NCBI GenBank assembly: GCA_017592665.1
Contig: JAGFNW010000001.1
Span: forward strand, 310,001-374,000
DNA: 64,000 nucleotides
Direction of reading: 5' to 3'
From: Streptosporangiaceae bacterium NEAU-GS5
Lineage (GTDB): Bacteria; Actinomycetota; Actinomycetes; Streptosporangiales; Streptosporangiaceae
Below the pieces are notes generated by a model. That model saw only the letters and a list, made by a program, of their open reading frames with translations, searched no databases and was not told the DNA's origin. The translations under genes and the position numbers were made by a program. Numbering within the stretch: the first letter of the stretch is position 1; each line of letters starts with the position of its first letter. This document shows positions 34,400 to 42,889 of the stretch, piece after piece.

Positions 34400-36462
34400 G
34401 ACCCTGTCGCTGGGAAACCTGCCACCGGAAGACCCGCCACCGGAAGTACGGCCTCGACCCTGGTGCCGCGACCGGCCGTGCCGTGGCCGAGCGAGAACAG
34501 GCCGCCGAGCTCACCCGCCCGCTCGCGCATCGAGGCGACGCCCAATCCTGACCCCGCGTGGTCGTCCGCGCAGCCCTTGCCGTCGTCGTCCACGGTCAGC
34601 CGCAACATGCCGGCGGCCCGCGCGACCCGCACGGACGCCGACGCGGCGCCCGAGTGGCGCGCCGCGTTCGCGAGCGCCTCGGCCGCGATGCGATAGGCCG
34701 CCACCTCGACCGCGGCGGGCAACTCGGCCAGCTCCGCGACGTCCACCGACACGGCGAAGCCGGGCGAGGCGAAGGAGTCGCCGAGTTCGCGCAGCGCGCC
34801 GGCCAATCCCAGGTCGTCGAGGGCCGCCGGGCGGAGGCCGCGGACGAGGGCGCGCACCTCCTCCACCGTCGACCGCAGCCGCGGGGTGGCCTTGTCGAGC
34901 AGCGCGCGTGCCGCGTCCGGCTCGGCCGATGTCAGATCGCGCGCCGTCTCGACCTGCAGCGCGAGGGAGGCCAGCGACGGGCCGAGGCCGTCGTGCAGCT
35001 CGCGATAGAGGCGGCGGCGCTCCTCCTCGCGGGCCGCGACCAGTTGCTCGCGGGAGCGGGCGAGGTCGCGGGCCAGCACCACGGTGTGCGCGGCCACCGC
35101 CGCATGCCTGGCCAGGTCGTCCAGCAGCCGCCGCTCGACGCGGCCGAGCCCGTCGGGCCGTGGCGTGTACAGCAGCCGGCCCACCTGCTGCCCGCCGTAG
35201 GTGAGCGGCGTCTCCGCCGACTTCTTCGCCTGGGCGCCGTGCTCGATGACGGCCTCGATGACGGCGCCGTCGGCCAGGACGATCGCCACGTACGGCAGCC
35301 GCATGGCCGCGGCCACGGCGGACACGACCTCGGGCAGCACCTCGTCGGCGACCGTCGCGCCGTCCCGTGCGCTCTGCAGCCGCGTACCCACGCGGGCGAG
35401 CACCGCGAACGGGTCGTCCGGCGCGCCGTACACCAGCCGGTTGACCCACGTCCGCAGCCGCCGGTGTGCGGGCTCGGCGCACACGGCGATCACCGCCGTC
35501 GCCACCAGCGGCGCCCCCGTCGTACGGCCCAGCAGCCCCCCGAGCAGCCCGACGCACGCCACGTAGACGATCACGACGGCCCCGGCCAGCGCCGCGTACA
35601 GCAATGACCTGCTGACCACGAGGTCCACGTCCCACAGGCGATGGCGCAGCACCGCCACCAGGCACGCCGCCGGCAGCGGCACCATCGCGGCCGCCGTGGC
35701 GACCGGCCCGGCCGCGAACCCCGCGCCCCACAACGCGAACGTGAGCAGCAGGCCGAGCGCCATCCACTTCAGCTGCGCCCGCAGCACCCCGTCCGCGCGC
35801 CGCCACCGGACCACCAGCGACGCGGCGGCGACGGCCACCGCGGCCACGCTCACCACCACGAGCAGCACCTGCACGGCCACCGTGTCCCAGACCCAGCCGA
35901 CGCCGGTCGGGTTCACCGCGCCCGCCGCCGCGAGGGCCGGCGACCAGGCCTCGTACGGCGTGAGCGCCCACGACACCGACTGACCGGCCACGGCGGCGAT
36001 CGAGAGCGCCAGTGCGCCACGCCAGCGCCGCGAGACCAGCCGGCCGTCGGGCAGCAGCAGCGGCAGCACGGTCGCGATCAGCATGAGGGCCGTGACCCAG
36101 GTCCAGTTGCCGAGCCACAGGGCCGCCGTGCCCAGCGGAGCGCCGCCGGGCCGGGCCAGCCCCCAGATCCCGTACTCGACGCCGACCAGCATCACGGCGT
36201 TGACGACGCCGATCGCGAGCGACAACCAGCCGATCGACAGGCGCGGGCGCGCCCGGACCAGCCACACGCCCGTCGCGCAGAACGACAATCCCGACACCAG
36301 CGGCATCAGCCACCAGTCGTTCACCCCGGCGTTCACCGGCGACCCCTGGTTGGCGACGTGGAACGCCACGCCGGCCCCGAGCGCCGCGAACCCGGCCACG
36401 CCGATCACCGCCGCCACGACCCGGGCCTCTATCTGGGGTGCCACGTGCTCATCGTGACCCAT
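34396..36462 (-). CDS. Sensor histidine kinase (NarL-partner type)
   Basis: A 688-residue membrane kinase. The N-terminal half has about ten hydrophobic segments; a GAF-like region follows; then the HisKA_3 box RRRLYRELHDGLGPS (His about residue 475) and HATPase_c with DDDGKGC and GLGVASMRERA. I chose the ATG (MGHDEHV); GTG and TTG alternatives lie up to 27 bases upstream. An imperfectly spaced palindrome GGGACA-CAA-TGTCCC sits just before it. Signal unknown. Confidence 0.88.
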   Translation of the reverse strand: MGHDEHVAPQIEARVVAAVIGVAGFAALGAGVAFHVANQGSPVNAGVNDWWLMPLVSGLSFCATGVWLVRARPRLSIGWLSLAIGVVNAVMLVGVEYGIWGLARPGGAPLGTAALWLGNWTWVTALMLIATVLPLLLPDGRLVSRRWRGALALSIAAVAGQSVSWALTPYEAWSPALAAAGAVNPTGVGWVWDTVAVQVLLVVVSVAAVAVAAASLVVRWRRADGVLRAQLKWMALGLLLTFALWGAGFAAGPVATAAAMVPLPAACLVAVLRHRLWDVDLVVSRSLLYAALAGAVVIVYVACVGLLGGLLGRTTGAPLVATAVIAVCAEPAHRRLRTWVNRLVYGAPDDPFAVLARVGTRLQSARDGATVADEVLPEVVSAVAAAMRLPYVAIVLADGAVIEAVIEHGAQAKKSAETPLTYGGQQVGRLLYTPRPDGLGRVERRLLDDLARHAAVAAHTVVLARDLARSREQLVAAREEERRRLYRELHDGLGPSLASLALQVETARDLTSAEPDAARALLDKATPRLRSTVEEVRALVRGLRPAALDDLGLAGALRELGDSFASPGFAVSVDVAELAELPAAVEVAAYRIAAEALANAARHSGAASASVRVARAAGMLRLTVDDDGKGCADDHAGSGLGVASMRERAGELGGLFSLGHGTAGRGTRVEAVLPVAGLPVAGFPATGS

Positions 36463-36480
36463 GGCCGCTGGTTCCGTCAC

Positions 36481-36495
36481 GGGACACAATGTCCC
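36481..36495. promoter_or_regulatory. Inverted repeat before the histidine kinase gene
   Basis: GGGACA and TGTCCC flank CAA, giving 6-base perfect arms. It lies 18 bases upstream of the kinase ATG and just after the end of the Ser/Thr kinase gene. It may be an operator; it overlaps alternative kinase starts. Confidence 0.4.
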
Positions 36496-36509
36496 GACCT
36501 AGTGCCGGG

Positions 36510-38495
36510 TCACGCGGGGTAGGGCATGAATTCGAACTTGGGGAGATCGGCGATGACCCCCGTGTAGTCGACGAGGCGGTGGGTCGTGCGGCCGCGGAAA
36601 TCCTTGACGTTGGTGTCGCCGGTGGGCTTCCACGCCGCGTCGACCCCGTAGTCGTCCTCGTCGTAGACCACCAGGTGGGTGTCGTCATACCAGCCGAGCA
36701 GGCCGTAGAGGCCCACGTGCAGGTGGCCGCGGCGGGCGCCCGTGCGCGCGTCCCACACGCAGTCGTACCAGTATTCGGGCCCTTCGGCGTTGGTGCAGCG
36801 TGTCACCACGTACGCGCCGGACGGCGACACCGGCCCGTCGAGCAGTCCGCTGAAGGGCCCCTTGAGCTCGCGCGTCATCCGGCCGCTCAGATCGTAGAAG
36901 CGCAGCGTGTAATGGTAGGTGCCGCCCGAGTTGGCCACCAGCCCGTCGCTGGTGTCGTTCCACCAGAATCTGTCGGGAGTACGCCCTGGGATCGCGACGA
37001 AGGTCGGCCGCCAGGTCGCGGTGTCGACGAGCATGAAGCCGGCGTTCTCGTAGACGGCCTTTCCGGTCGCCGTCAGCACGATCTTCCGTCCGTCGGGCGA
37101 CCAGGCGATGTCGCCGTGCGCCGGTTTCGGCAGCCTGATCCGGCGCTCCTCGCCCGTCCGCCAGTCGTAGATCATCAGGTCGCGGGAGGAACTCTCGGAG
37201 ATCTTCGCGCCGAGCCAGCCGTCCGGGGACCGCGCCGCGAGATCCGCCGTCCTGTCGTCGGTCACCTCGAACCGTCCCGTACGCGGGTCGAGCCGGCGAT
37301 CGCCGTAGCCGGTCAGCGCCAGCCGGCCGCCAGGATCGGCCGCCAGGGTCGCCTCCGTCCCCTCCAACGACCCTGGGACCGCCCGCTTGGCCGGAGCCGA
37401 GCCGGGTCCCGAGGGACTGACGCCGGCCGACGGCGTCAGGTGCGCGGGGGACGCCGGGGACGCCGAGGACACCGAGGACACCGGGGCCGCCGGGGACGAG
37501 GCGGCGGCGGGCCGTACGGGCGGATTCCCCGAGCGGGCCAGCCAGAACACGAGCAGGACCACCAGCACGGCGGACGCGGCGCCCGCGGCGGCCAGCCCGT
37601 TCCGCAGCGAGTGGCGCCCCGGGCGCGGGTCCGGCTCCGCTCCCGGCTGTATGTGCGCGACCGTGCGCGTCTGGGCGCTCTCGTTCTTCAGCAGGCTGAG
37701 CAGCAGTTCCTGCGCCGTCGGCCGGGCTGCGGGATCCTTGGCGAACGCTCGTGTGGCGAGGTCGCGGAGCGGGCCCTCCATCAGGCCGAGATCCGGCTCC
37801 TCGTAGAGGATCCGGCCCATGACGGCGGGAATCGAGGTCTCGCCGAAGGGCGGGGTCGCGTTGGCCGCGTACGCCATCGTGGCCGCCCAGGCGAAGACGT
37901 CGACGGCCGTGGTGAGCGGCCCCTCGGCGAGCTGCTCCGGCGCCAGATAGGCGGGCGTCCCGATCACTCCGGACGAGACCGACACGGTGACGTCGAGCAC
38001 GCGCGCGATGCCGAAGTCGATGACCCGGGGGCCGTCCGGCCCGAGGATCACGTTGCTCGGCTTGAAGTCGCGGTGAATGATGCCCGCCTGGTGGATGGCG
38101 ACCAGGGCGGTGGCCGTGCCGATCGCCAGCCGGTTGAGCGCGGCTCCGGAGCGGGGGCCGGTCGCCGCCACGGCCTCGCGCAGGGACGGGCCGTCGACGT
38201 ATTCGCTCACGAAGTACGGACGGCCGTCCTCGATCCCGGCTTCGATGATGCGCGCCGTGCAGAACGGATCGACCCGCCGCGCGGCGGCCAGCTCGCGCTC
38301 GAAGACGTTGCGGGTGCGCGGGTCGACGCTGGAGTGCGCATGCAGCCGCTTCAGGGCCACCTGCCCGGACGACTGGTCGCCAGATGACGGCTCGGCCAGA
38401 TAGACCACACCCTGGCCGCCGCTGCCCAGGCGGCCGAGCAGCCGCCATGGCCCGATCTCCCGCGGATCCCCCGGCTCCAGCGGCCCAGCAACCAT
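36510..38495 (-). CDS. Ser/Thr protein kinase with extracellular WD40-like propeller
   Basis: A 661-residue Hanks-type kinase. Gly loop GSGGQGVVY (24-32), Lys49, HRDFKPSN (Asp143) and DFG (Asp160) are all present, so it should be active. A single transmembrane helix at about 303-322 and a Ser/Pro/Ala-rich linker lead to an outer domain of roughly 280 residues with blade-like repeats (WSPDGRKIVLTATG). The outer part probably senses or scaffolds. No PASTA repeats. Confidence 0.9.
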   Translation of the reverse strand: MVAGPLEPGDPREIGPWRLLGRLGSGGQGVVYLAEPSSGDQSSGQVALKRLHAHSSVDPRTRNVFERELAAARRVDPFCTARIIEAGIEDGRPYFVSEYVDGPSLREAVAATGPRSGAALNRLAIGTATALVAIHQAGIIHRDFKPSNVILGPDGPRVIDFGIARVLDVTVSVSSGVIGTPAYLAPEQLAEGPLTTAVDVFAWAATMAYAANATPPFGETSIPAVMGRILYEEPDLGLMEGPLRDLATRAFAKDPAARPTAQELLLSLLKNESAQTRTVAHIQPGAEPDPRPGRHSLRNGLAAAGAASAVLVVLLVFWLARSGNPPVRPAAASSPAAPVSSVSSASPASPAHLTPSAGVSPSGPGSAPAKRAVPGSLEGTEATLAADPGGRLALTGYGDRRLDPRTGRFEVTDDRTADLAARSPDGWLGAKISESSSRDLMIYDWRTGEERRIRLPKPAHGDIAWSPDGRKIVLTATGKAVYENAGFMLVDTATWRPTFVAIPGRTPDRFWWNDTSDGLVANSGGTYHYTLRFYDLSGRMTRELKGPFSGLLDGPVSPSGAYVVTRCTNAEGPEYWYDCVWDARTGARRGHLHVGLYGLLGWYDDTHLVVYDEDDYGVDAAWKPTGDTNVKDFRGRTTHRLVDYTGVIADLPKFEFMPYPA

Positions 38496-38571
38496 GGGTC
38501 CCCTCCATGATCATGCCGCGACGCACGCGCCTTAGGGCCCGATCATAAGGGGACAGATCGGTCTTAGGTGG

Positions 38572-38892
38572 TCAGTCCAGATGGAAGGCTTCGGGCACCG
38601 GCCGCATGGCGGTGTCCGGCGCGGCGCCGCCGATGCCTTCGAAGAAGGGCGCCATCTGGCGCTGCCAGCGTGCGTTGACCTCGGTGGCCGCCATGCCGCT
38701 GAGCGCCCCCTCGAAGTCGTCGGTCTCCACGTAGCCGATCACCTGGCCGTCGTCGGCGACGAAGATCGAGTAGTTGTGCCAGCCGGTCGCGCTGAGCGCC
38801 GCCCGCATCTCCGGCCACACTTCCGCGTGACGGCGCCGGTATTCGTCGACGAGCTCCGGCCTGACGCGGAGCAGAAAACACACGCGCTGCAT
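38572..38892 (-). CDS. rhaM: L-rhamnose mutarotase
   Basis: A 106-residue dimeric alpha-beta barrel enzyme that interconverts L-rhamnose anomers. Tyr18 and His22 (YRRRHAEVWPEM) coincide with the catalytic positions of E. coli RhaM, and the WHNYSIF segment matches. I chose the ATG MQRVCFLL; a GTG at 38919 would add 9 residues and covers a palindrome. No other rhamnose genes are adjacent. Confidence 0.88.
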   Translation of the reverse strand: MQRVCFLLRVRPELVDEYRRRHAEVWPEMRAALSATGWHNYSIFVADDGQVIGYVETDDFEGALSGMAATEVNARWQRQMAPFFEGIGGAAPDTAMRPVPEAFHLD

Positions 38893-38903
38893 GGACCTCG
38901 ATA

Positions 38904-38919
38904 GTGGCACACGTGCCAC
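38904..38919. promoter_or_regulatory. Palindrome before rhaM
   Basis: GTGGCAC-AC-GTGCCAC has perfect 7-base arms and lies 12 bases upstream of the chosen start; an operator is likely. No regulator gene is adjacent. Confidence 0.5.
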
Positions 38920-39106
38920 GGCCCGGCTCAGCGTGATTGCGCCCCCTGCCGCAGGAGCTCGTCGACGTCGCCGGTCTCAACGCCGGCGTCGGCCCGCGGC
39001 TGGCCCCCCACCGCGCCGCCGGATCGAACGGAACGGCGATCGACACGGCCGCGGTCGTCGGCCTCCACAGCCGCCTAAAACGTCTGGGCCGTCAGGGATT
39101 CCGGCA

Positions 39107-39541
39107 TCACGCGTCTTTCTGGCCGCGCCGCCGGGCGACCGTACGGGGCAGGGCCTTGCGCAGCATGCCGCCCCAGCCGCCGCGCAGCATGACCTTGAGC
39201 AGCCGGCCGAGCACGCCCTGCTCGAGGCCGTCGTGCTCGAGCTCCAGGTGGGTGCCGCCAGGCGTGGCGGTGAGCGTCCAAGTGACGGTGGTCGGCTGCT
39301 TGAGCCAGCCGCCCGTCCAGCTGTAGCTGAGCAGCCGGGGCGGATCCACGCGCAGCACGCGGCAGTTGACCACGCCGTCGAAACCCGGCCTCGGCGGCAT
39401 CCGGAGCGTGAACTCGTGCCCTTCGATCGGCTTGAAGTCGTTGTCGGTGAACCATTCGCGCAGCGCGACGGGGTCGGTGAGCGCCTCCCACACCGACTCG
39501 ACCGGATATGGATAGTCGGCGCTCAGGCGAATCGGAGCCAT
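39107..39541 (-). CDS. SRPBCC (AHSA1-like) domain protein
   Basis: A 144-residue START-like protein opening with the family pattern APIRLSADYPYPVESVWEALTDP. It is encoded after an ArsR regulator with a TGATG overlap, a very common actinobacterial pairing. Likely binds a small hydrophobic ligand; function unknown. The C-terminus is basic (RTVARRRGQKD). Confidence 0.85.
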   Translation of the reverse strand: MAPIRLSADYPYPVESVWEALTDPVALREWFTDNDFKPIEGHEFTLRMPPRPGFDGVVNCRVLRVDPPRLLSYSWTGGWLKQPTTVTWTLTATPGGTHLELEHDGLEQGVLGRLLKVMLRGGWGGMLRKALPRTVARRRGQKDA

Positions 39542-39921
39542 CAGGGGGCCTCCTCGGGGGGCTCAGGGAATTCGGGGGAATCACCGGGCTGGTGCCGGTC
39601 GTGCAGGTAGCGGCCCAGCGACTCCAGCCGGGAGGCCCAGAATCCGCGCACCTCCATCAGCCAGGCCAGCGCCTGGTCGAGCGGCTCGGGCTGGAGCTCG
39701 TAGACCCGGTAGCGGCCGTGGACGCTCTCCTGGACCAGCCCGCTCTCCCGCAGCACGCGGAGGTGGCGGGAGATCGCCGGCAGGCTCACGTCGAAGGCGT
39801 CGGCCAGCTCCCCCACCGGCCGCGGCCGCTCGCCGAGCAGCGCGAGAATGGCCCGCCGGGTGGGATGGGCGATCCCCGCGAACACGTCACGGTCTGCCGT
39901 CTGCGTGGGCACGCCTGTCAT
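39541..39921 (-). CDS. ArsR family transcriptional regulator
   Basis: A 126-residue winged-helix regulator with HPTRRAILALLGERPRPVGEL and the HTH VSLPAISRHLRVLRESGLV. It has no metal-binding Cys motif. It is translationally coupled to the SRPBCC gene, and probably represses this pair. Confidence 0.9.
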   Translation of the reverse strand: MTGVPTQTADRDVFAGIAHPTRRAILALLGERPRPVGELADAFDVSLPAISRHLRVLRESGLVQESVHGRYRVYELQPEPLDQALAWLMEVRGFWASRLESLGRYLHDRHQPGDSPEFPEPPEEAP

Positions 39922-39933
39922 TTAACCACATTG

Positions 39934-40410
39934 TTAAGCCTCGTCCGATGTCTCGGACTCGCAGATCCGGATGAACGTCTCGAGCGCCTCCACCACCTGG
40001 TCCACGCCGATCCCTCGCAGCTCGTCCTGCCAGCGTTCGTACAGGCGGAAGAGGCGTTGCGCGCCGCGGGTCAGCTCCGCGCGGCCGCGCTCGGTGGGCT
40101 GGATCAGCCGCGCCCGGCGGTCGGCCGGATCGGGTACTCGCTCCAGGTAGCCATGGTCCACCAGTTCGTCGACCATCGCGCCCATGGCCTGGTGGCTCAT
40201 CTGCGCCCGCTCGGCGAGCGCCGTGAGCCGGGTGCCACCGGGATCGAGGCCTTCGAAGACCTGCGCATGCACGGCACGCAGGGCGAACCCGTCCGCCACA
40301 CGCTCGGGGCCAGATCGCACGGCCTCGATCAGGGCGCCACGCGCGCGCTTGACGGCCCGGGCCATCGCCATGACCTCGTCGATTCCACTCACCAGGACAG
40401 CTTGACACAT
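39934..40410 (-). CDS. MarR family transcriptional regulator
   Basis: A 158-residue repressor: HTH TRLTALAERAQMSHQAMGAMVDEL (core LAERAQMSHQAMGAMVDEL) and wing DPADRRARLIQPT. The ATG at 40410 sits on the edge of a tandem operator and lacks a ribosome site; GTG at 40392 or ATG at 40371 are alternatives. Divergent from an isochorismatase-fold gene that it probably represses. Confidence 0.87.
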   Translation of the reverse strand: MCQAVLVSGIDEVMAMARAVKRARGALIEAVRSGPERVADGFALRAVHAQVFEGLDPGGTRLTALAERAQMSHQAMGAMVDELVDHGYLERVPDPADRRARLIQPTERGRAELTRGAQRLFRLYERWQDELRGIGVDQVVEALETFIRICESETSDEA

Positions 40411-40453
40411 ACGCAGGTAGCCTGCACATAATACGCAGGCTACCTGCACATCA
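40410..40453. promoter_or_regulatory. Tandem palindromic MarR operators
   Basis: Two 22-base direct repeats (40410-40431 and 40432-40453) each contain GCAGG-x3-CCTGC, with centres TAG and CTA. The 13-base palindromes are also exact inverted copies of each other. The 22-base period places both on one DNA face. They fill the gap between the divergent starts. Confidence 0.8.
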
Positions 40454-40472
40454 CCGTCACAGGAGATCACCC

Positions 40473-41042
40473 ATGCCCCTCACCAGCATTGATCCGCGCA
40501 CCGCCCTCGTCCTCATCGACCTCCAGCGCGGCATCACCGCCATGCTCGACGCCGAGACCCTCGCGCCGCCCGTCACGGCCGCCGCCGAGCTCGCCGCCGC
40601 GTTCCGTGCCGCCGCGCTCCCGGTCGTGCTGGTCCGCGTCGGGTTCTCGCCCGACGGGGCGGACGCGCCACGCAACCGGACCGGTGTCAGCCGCCCCGCG
40701 GCCCGCCCGCCGGCCGGCTGGACCGAGCCGCTGCCCGAGCTCAACGCGCAGCCGTCTGACCTCGTGGTGACCAAACGCCAGCCCGGCGCCTTCTACGGCA
40801 CCGACCTCGACCTTCAGCTGCGCCGCCGCGGCGTCACCGGCATCGTCCTCGGGGGCTTCGCGACCAGCCTCGGCGTGGAGAGCACGGCCCGGGCCGGCTA
40901 TGACCACGGCTACAACGTGACGTTCGCGTCCGACGCGATGGCCGACTTCACCCCGGCGGCCCACCTCCACAGCCTCACCGTGACGTTTCCGTTCTTCGGC
41001 GAGGTCGACACCACCGCGGCGATCATCTCCGCGCTCGGGTGA
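40473..41042 (+). CDS. Isochorismatase-family protein lacking the nucleophilic cysteine
   Basis: A 189-residue isochorismatase-fold protein. Asp16 (VLIDLQRG) and Lys101 (VTKRQPGAFYGTDLD) of the triad are present, but the Cys position is Gly134 (FATSLGVESTAR), 33 residues after the Lys as in active relatives. The CSHase-type chemistry is therefore not expected; I recall related sequences with Gly here, so this may be a distinct subfamily. GGAG precedes the ATG. Under control of the divergent MarR gene. Confidence 0.8.
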   Translation: MPLTSIDPRTALVLIDLQRGITAMLDAETLAPPVTAAAELAAAFRAAALPVVLVRVGFSPDGADAPRNRTGVSRPAARPPAGWTEPLPELNAQPSDLVVTKRQPGAFYGTDLDLQLRRRGVTGIVLGGFATSLGVESTARAGYDHGYNVTFASDAMADFTPAAHLHSLTVTFPFFGEVDTTAAIISALG

Positions 41043-41055
41043 CGCACATACGCCA

Positions 41056-41143
41056 GACGGGAAGCCCAGCGCTTACCCAGGCGGGAAATCCGGCGCTTAG
41101 TCGGGCGGCAAATTCGGCGCTTACTGGGGCGGGAAGTCCAGCC
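41056..41143. repeat. 24-base tandem repeat, about 3.5 copies
   Basis: Units begin at 41056, 41080, 41104 and 41128 (last partial) with the consensus GGCGGGAAATCCGGCGCTTA followed by four variable bases. The array lies between two convergent genes and includes the stop codon of the PASTA protein gene. Confidence 0.75.
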
Positions 41144-41417
41144 AGACGGTGACCGTCGCGTCGCGTCGCAGGTCCTTCCCCGGAGCGGGGTCCTGCTTGG
41201 CGACGAATCCGCGTGTGGCGGGCGGATCGGGGTCGAGCAGGACGATGTCCAGCTTCACGCCGGCGCGCATGGCGTTGTAGCGGGCGTCGTTGATGTCCAG
41301 CCCCGCCAGATCTGGGGCGGTCACCCGCTTTGATCGCCCGGAATATCCGCTGTAGGTGTCGAAGTCCAGCCAGCCCGCGAGCATGTCGCTCAGATCGTCG
41401 AGAAAATGCCACACCAT
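41121..41417 (-). CDS. Small PASTA-domain protein
   Basis: A 98-residue protein with a 30-residue N-terminal part (FLDDLSDMLAGWLDFDT) and one PASTA unit: TAPDLAGLDINDARYNAM, then AKQDPAPGKDLRRDATVTVW. No signal peptide or helix, like the copy at 22163-22432. The stop codon lies in the 24-base tandem repeat. Function unknown. Confidence 0.72.
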   Translation of the reverse strand: MVWHFLDDLSDMLAGWLDFDTYSGYSGRSKRVTAPDLAGLDINDARYNAMRAGVKLDIVLLDPDPPATRGFVAKQDPAPGKDLRRDATVTVWLDFPPQ

Positions 41418-41623
41418 GGGCGTCCCTCTCTACCTCGGCCCGCCGCACGAGCCGAACCACTGCCTCGGAGCCCACCCGCAGCCAACTGATAAACCATCCC
41501 GCTTGCGAACCGCTTAACACCCCCCTCCCAGCCATCGGATTCAGGGTTATCCCGGTTCCGGCAGACTCCCCCGATCACGGACATTTCCTGGTACGTCCCA
41601 GCGACCGACTACCGGAGGATCCC

Positions 41624-42208
41624 GTGAATCGCCGAATCCACACCACGCTGACCACCGCCGCCGCCGTCACCACCGGCCTCGCGGCCGCCCTCGCCGCCAC
41701 CCTGGCCCCGCTCGCCGCCGCCGGCCCCGCCCAGGCACGGGCCTGCCCGCCCGCCTTCCAGCCCTACGGCCTCATCGGCGGCAAGTGGGCCCAGGTGGGC
41801 GGGGTGGCCACGCTCGGCTGCCCGGTCATGGCCGAATACGACGTCTATCGGTCCAGCCAGTGGGCCGGCCGCCGCCAGAGCTTCAACCGCGGCCAGGTCG
41901 CCTGGTCCCCCGGCCAGGGCTCGACGATGACCGTGGCGGCCTGGAAGGGCGGCCACTACGTCTACTTCAGCTGGGGTCCGACCAGCCCCTTCTCCTACGA
42001 CAAGTTCCTCGTTCGCGCGTACCTCGCGAACGATCCCAACATGTGGGCGCAGGCCACCTTCAACGGCGGCACGGGCGGGCAGATCAGGTGGGGCATCTCG
42101 GGACCCGCTCTGGAGAACAAGATGCGCTTCATCGTCGAAGGCTGCGACAACGGGACCTTCTCGTCCACCTGCCGCCAAGGCTGGACCATCCCCGTCGACG
42201 CCTGGTGA
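41624..42208 (+). CDS. Secreted LGFP-repeat-like protein
   Basis: A 194-residue exported protein. A long signal peptide (about 1-40) ends near AGPAQARA. The mature part has an LGFP-type segment (IGGKWAQVGGVATLGCPV, then QSFNRGQVAWSP) and four cysteines likely forming disulfides. LGFP repeats usually bind the cell envelope. GTG start with GGAGG 5 bases upstream. Confidence 0.8.
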   Translation: MNRRIHTTLTTAAAVTTGLAAALAATLAPLAAAGPAQARACPPAFQPYGLIGGKWAQVGGVATLGCPVMAEYDVYRSSQWAGRRQSFNRGQVAWSPGQGSTMTVAAWKGGHYVYFSWGPTSPFSYDKFLVRAYLANDPNMWAQATFNGGTGGQIRWGISGPALENKMRFIVEGCDNGTFSSTCRQGWTIPVDAW

Positions 42209-42259
42209 CCGGTCCATCACGCGCTAGCATCCAGTTCGGACACAGTCGAGGGGCGGCCG

Positions 42260-42793
42260 ATGAATCTGGAGTTGCGGCCGATCGATGTCGGCGACGCCGC
42301 GGAACTGGCCCGGCTCTACGAGGAGAACCGGCACTTCCTCGAGCCGTATCAGCCGGCAAGGTTGCCTGACTTCTACACCGGCGACGGCCAGCGCCGGCGC
42401 ATTGAGGCCCTCTCCCGCGAAATCGCCGGTGGGACACGCTGGACAGCCCTCATCGTCCTGGAAGACGAGACGGTCGGCCACATCACGCTGAACAACATCC
42501 TGCGCGGTGTTCTGCAGTCGGCCGCGTTGGGTTACTGGGTCGCCGAGCGCGTCGGGGGCAAAGGCGTGGCGACCGCGGCCGTGGGGTTCTGCCTCGACAT
42601 CGCGTTCTGCGAGCTCGATCTGCACCGTGTGGAAGCGTCGGTCCGCACCGACAACGTCAGGTCGATCCGCGTCCTTGCGAAGAATCGCTTCCGCCGCATC
42701 GGCATCGCTCGCGAACACGTGTTCCTCGACGACGCCTGGCGCGACGAATTCCTATTCGAGCGTCACGCGCCGCCTATTGCCGACCAAGCGTGA
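42260..42793 (+). CDS. GNAT acetyltransferase (RimJ/RimL type)
   Basis: A 177-residue N-acetyltransferase with the acetyl-CoA loop VGGKGVATAAV (about 97-107) and family strand ALGYWVAERV. The segment LHRVEASVRTDNVRSIRVLAKNRF is split here as LHRVEASVRTDN and SIRVLAKNRF. Probably acetylates a protein N-terminus or an amino compound. Confidence 0.9.
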   Translation: MNLELRPIDVGDAAELARLYEENRHFLEPYQPARLPDFYTGDGQRRRIEALSREIAGGTRWTALIVLEDETVGHITLNNILRGVLQSAALGYWVAERVGGKGVATAAVGFCLDIAFCELDLHRVEASVRTDNVRSIRVLAKNRFRRIGIAREHVFLDDAWRDEFLFERHAPPIADQA

Positions 42794-42889
42794 TCGTTCA
42801 TCCCAAAAGTCAATCCGCATACTAAATTCTGCTATTTGCGGTTAATATGCCATTGTCGGCTGAGCCGGACTGGTTGAGGGAACCCCAGC

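Noticed and set aside
40473-41042. Nicotinamidase assignment
   Set aside because: The nucleophilic Cys is Gly and no metal-binding motif is visible.
41056-41143. CRISPR array
   Set aside because: Tandem 24-base units without spacers.
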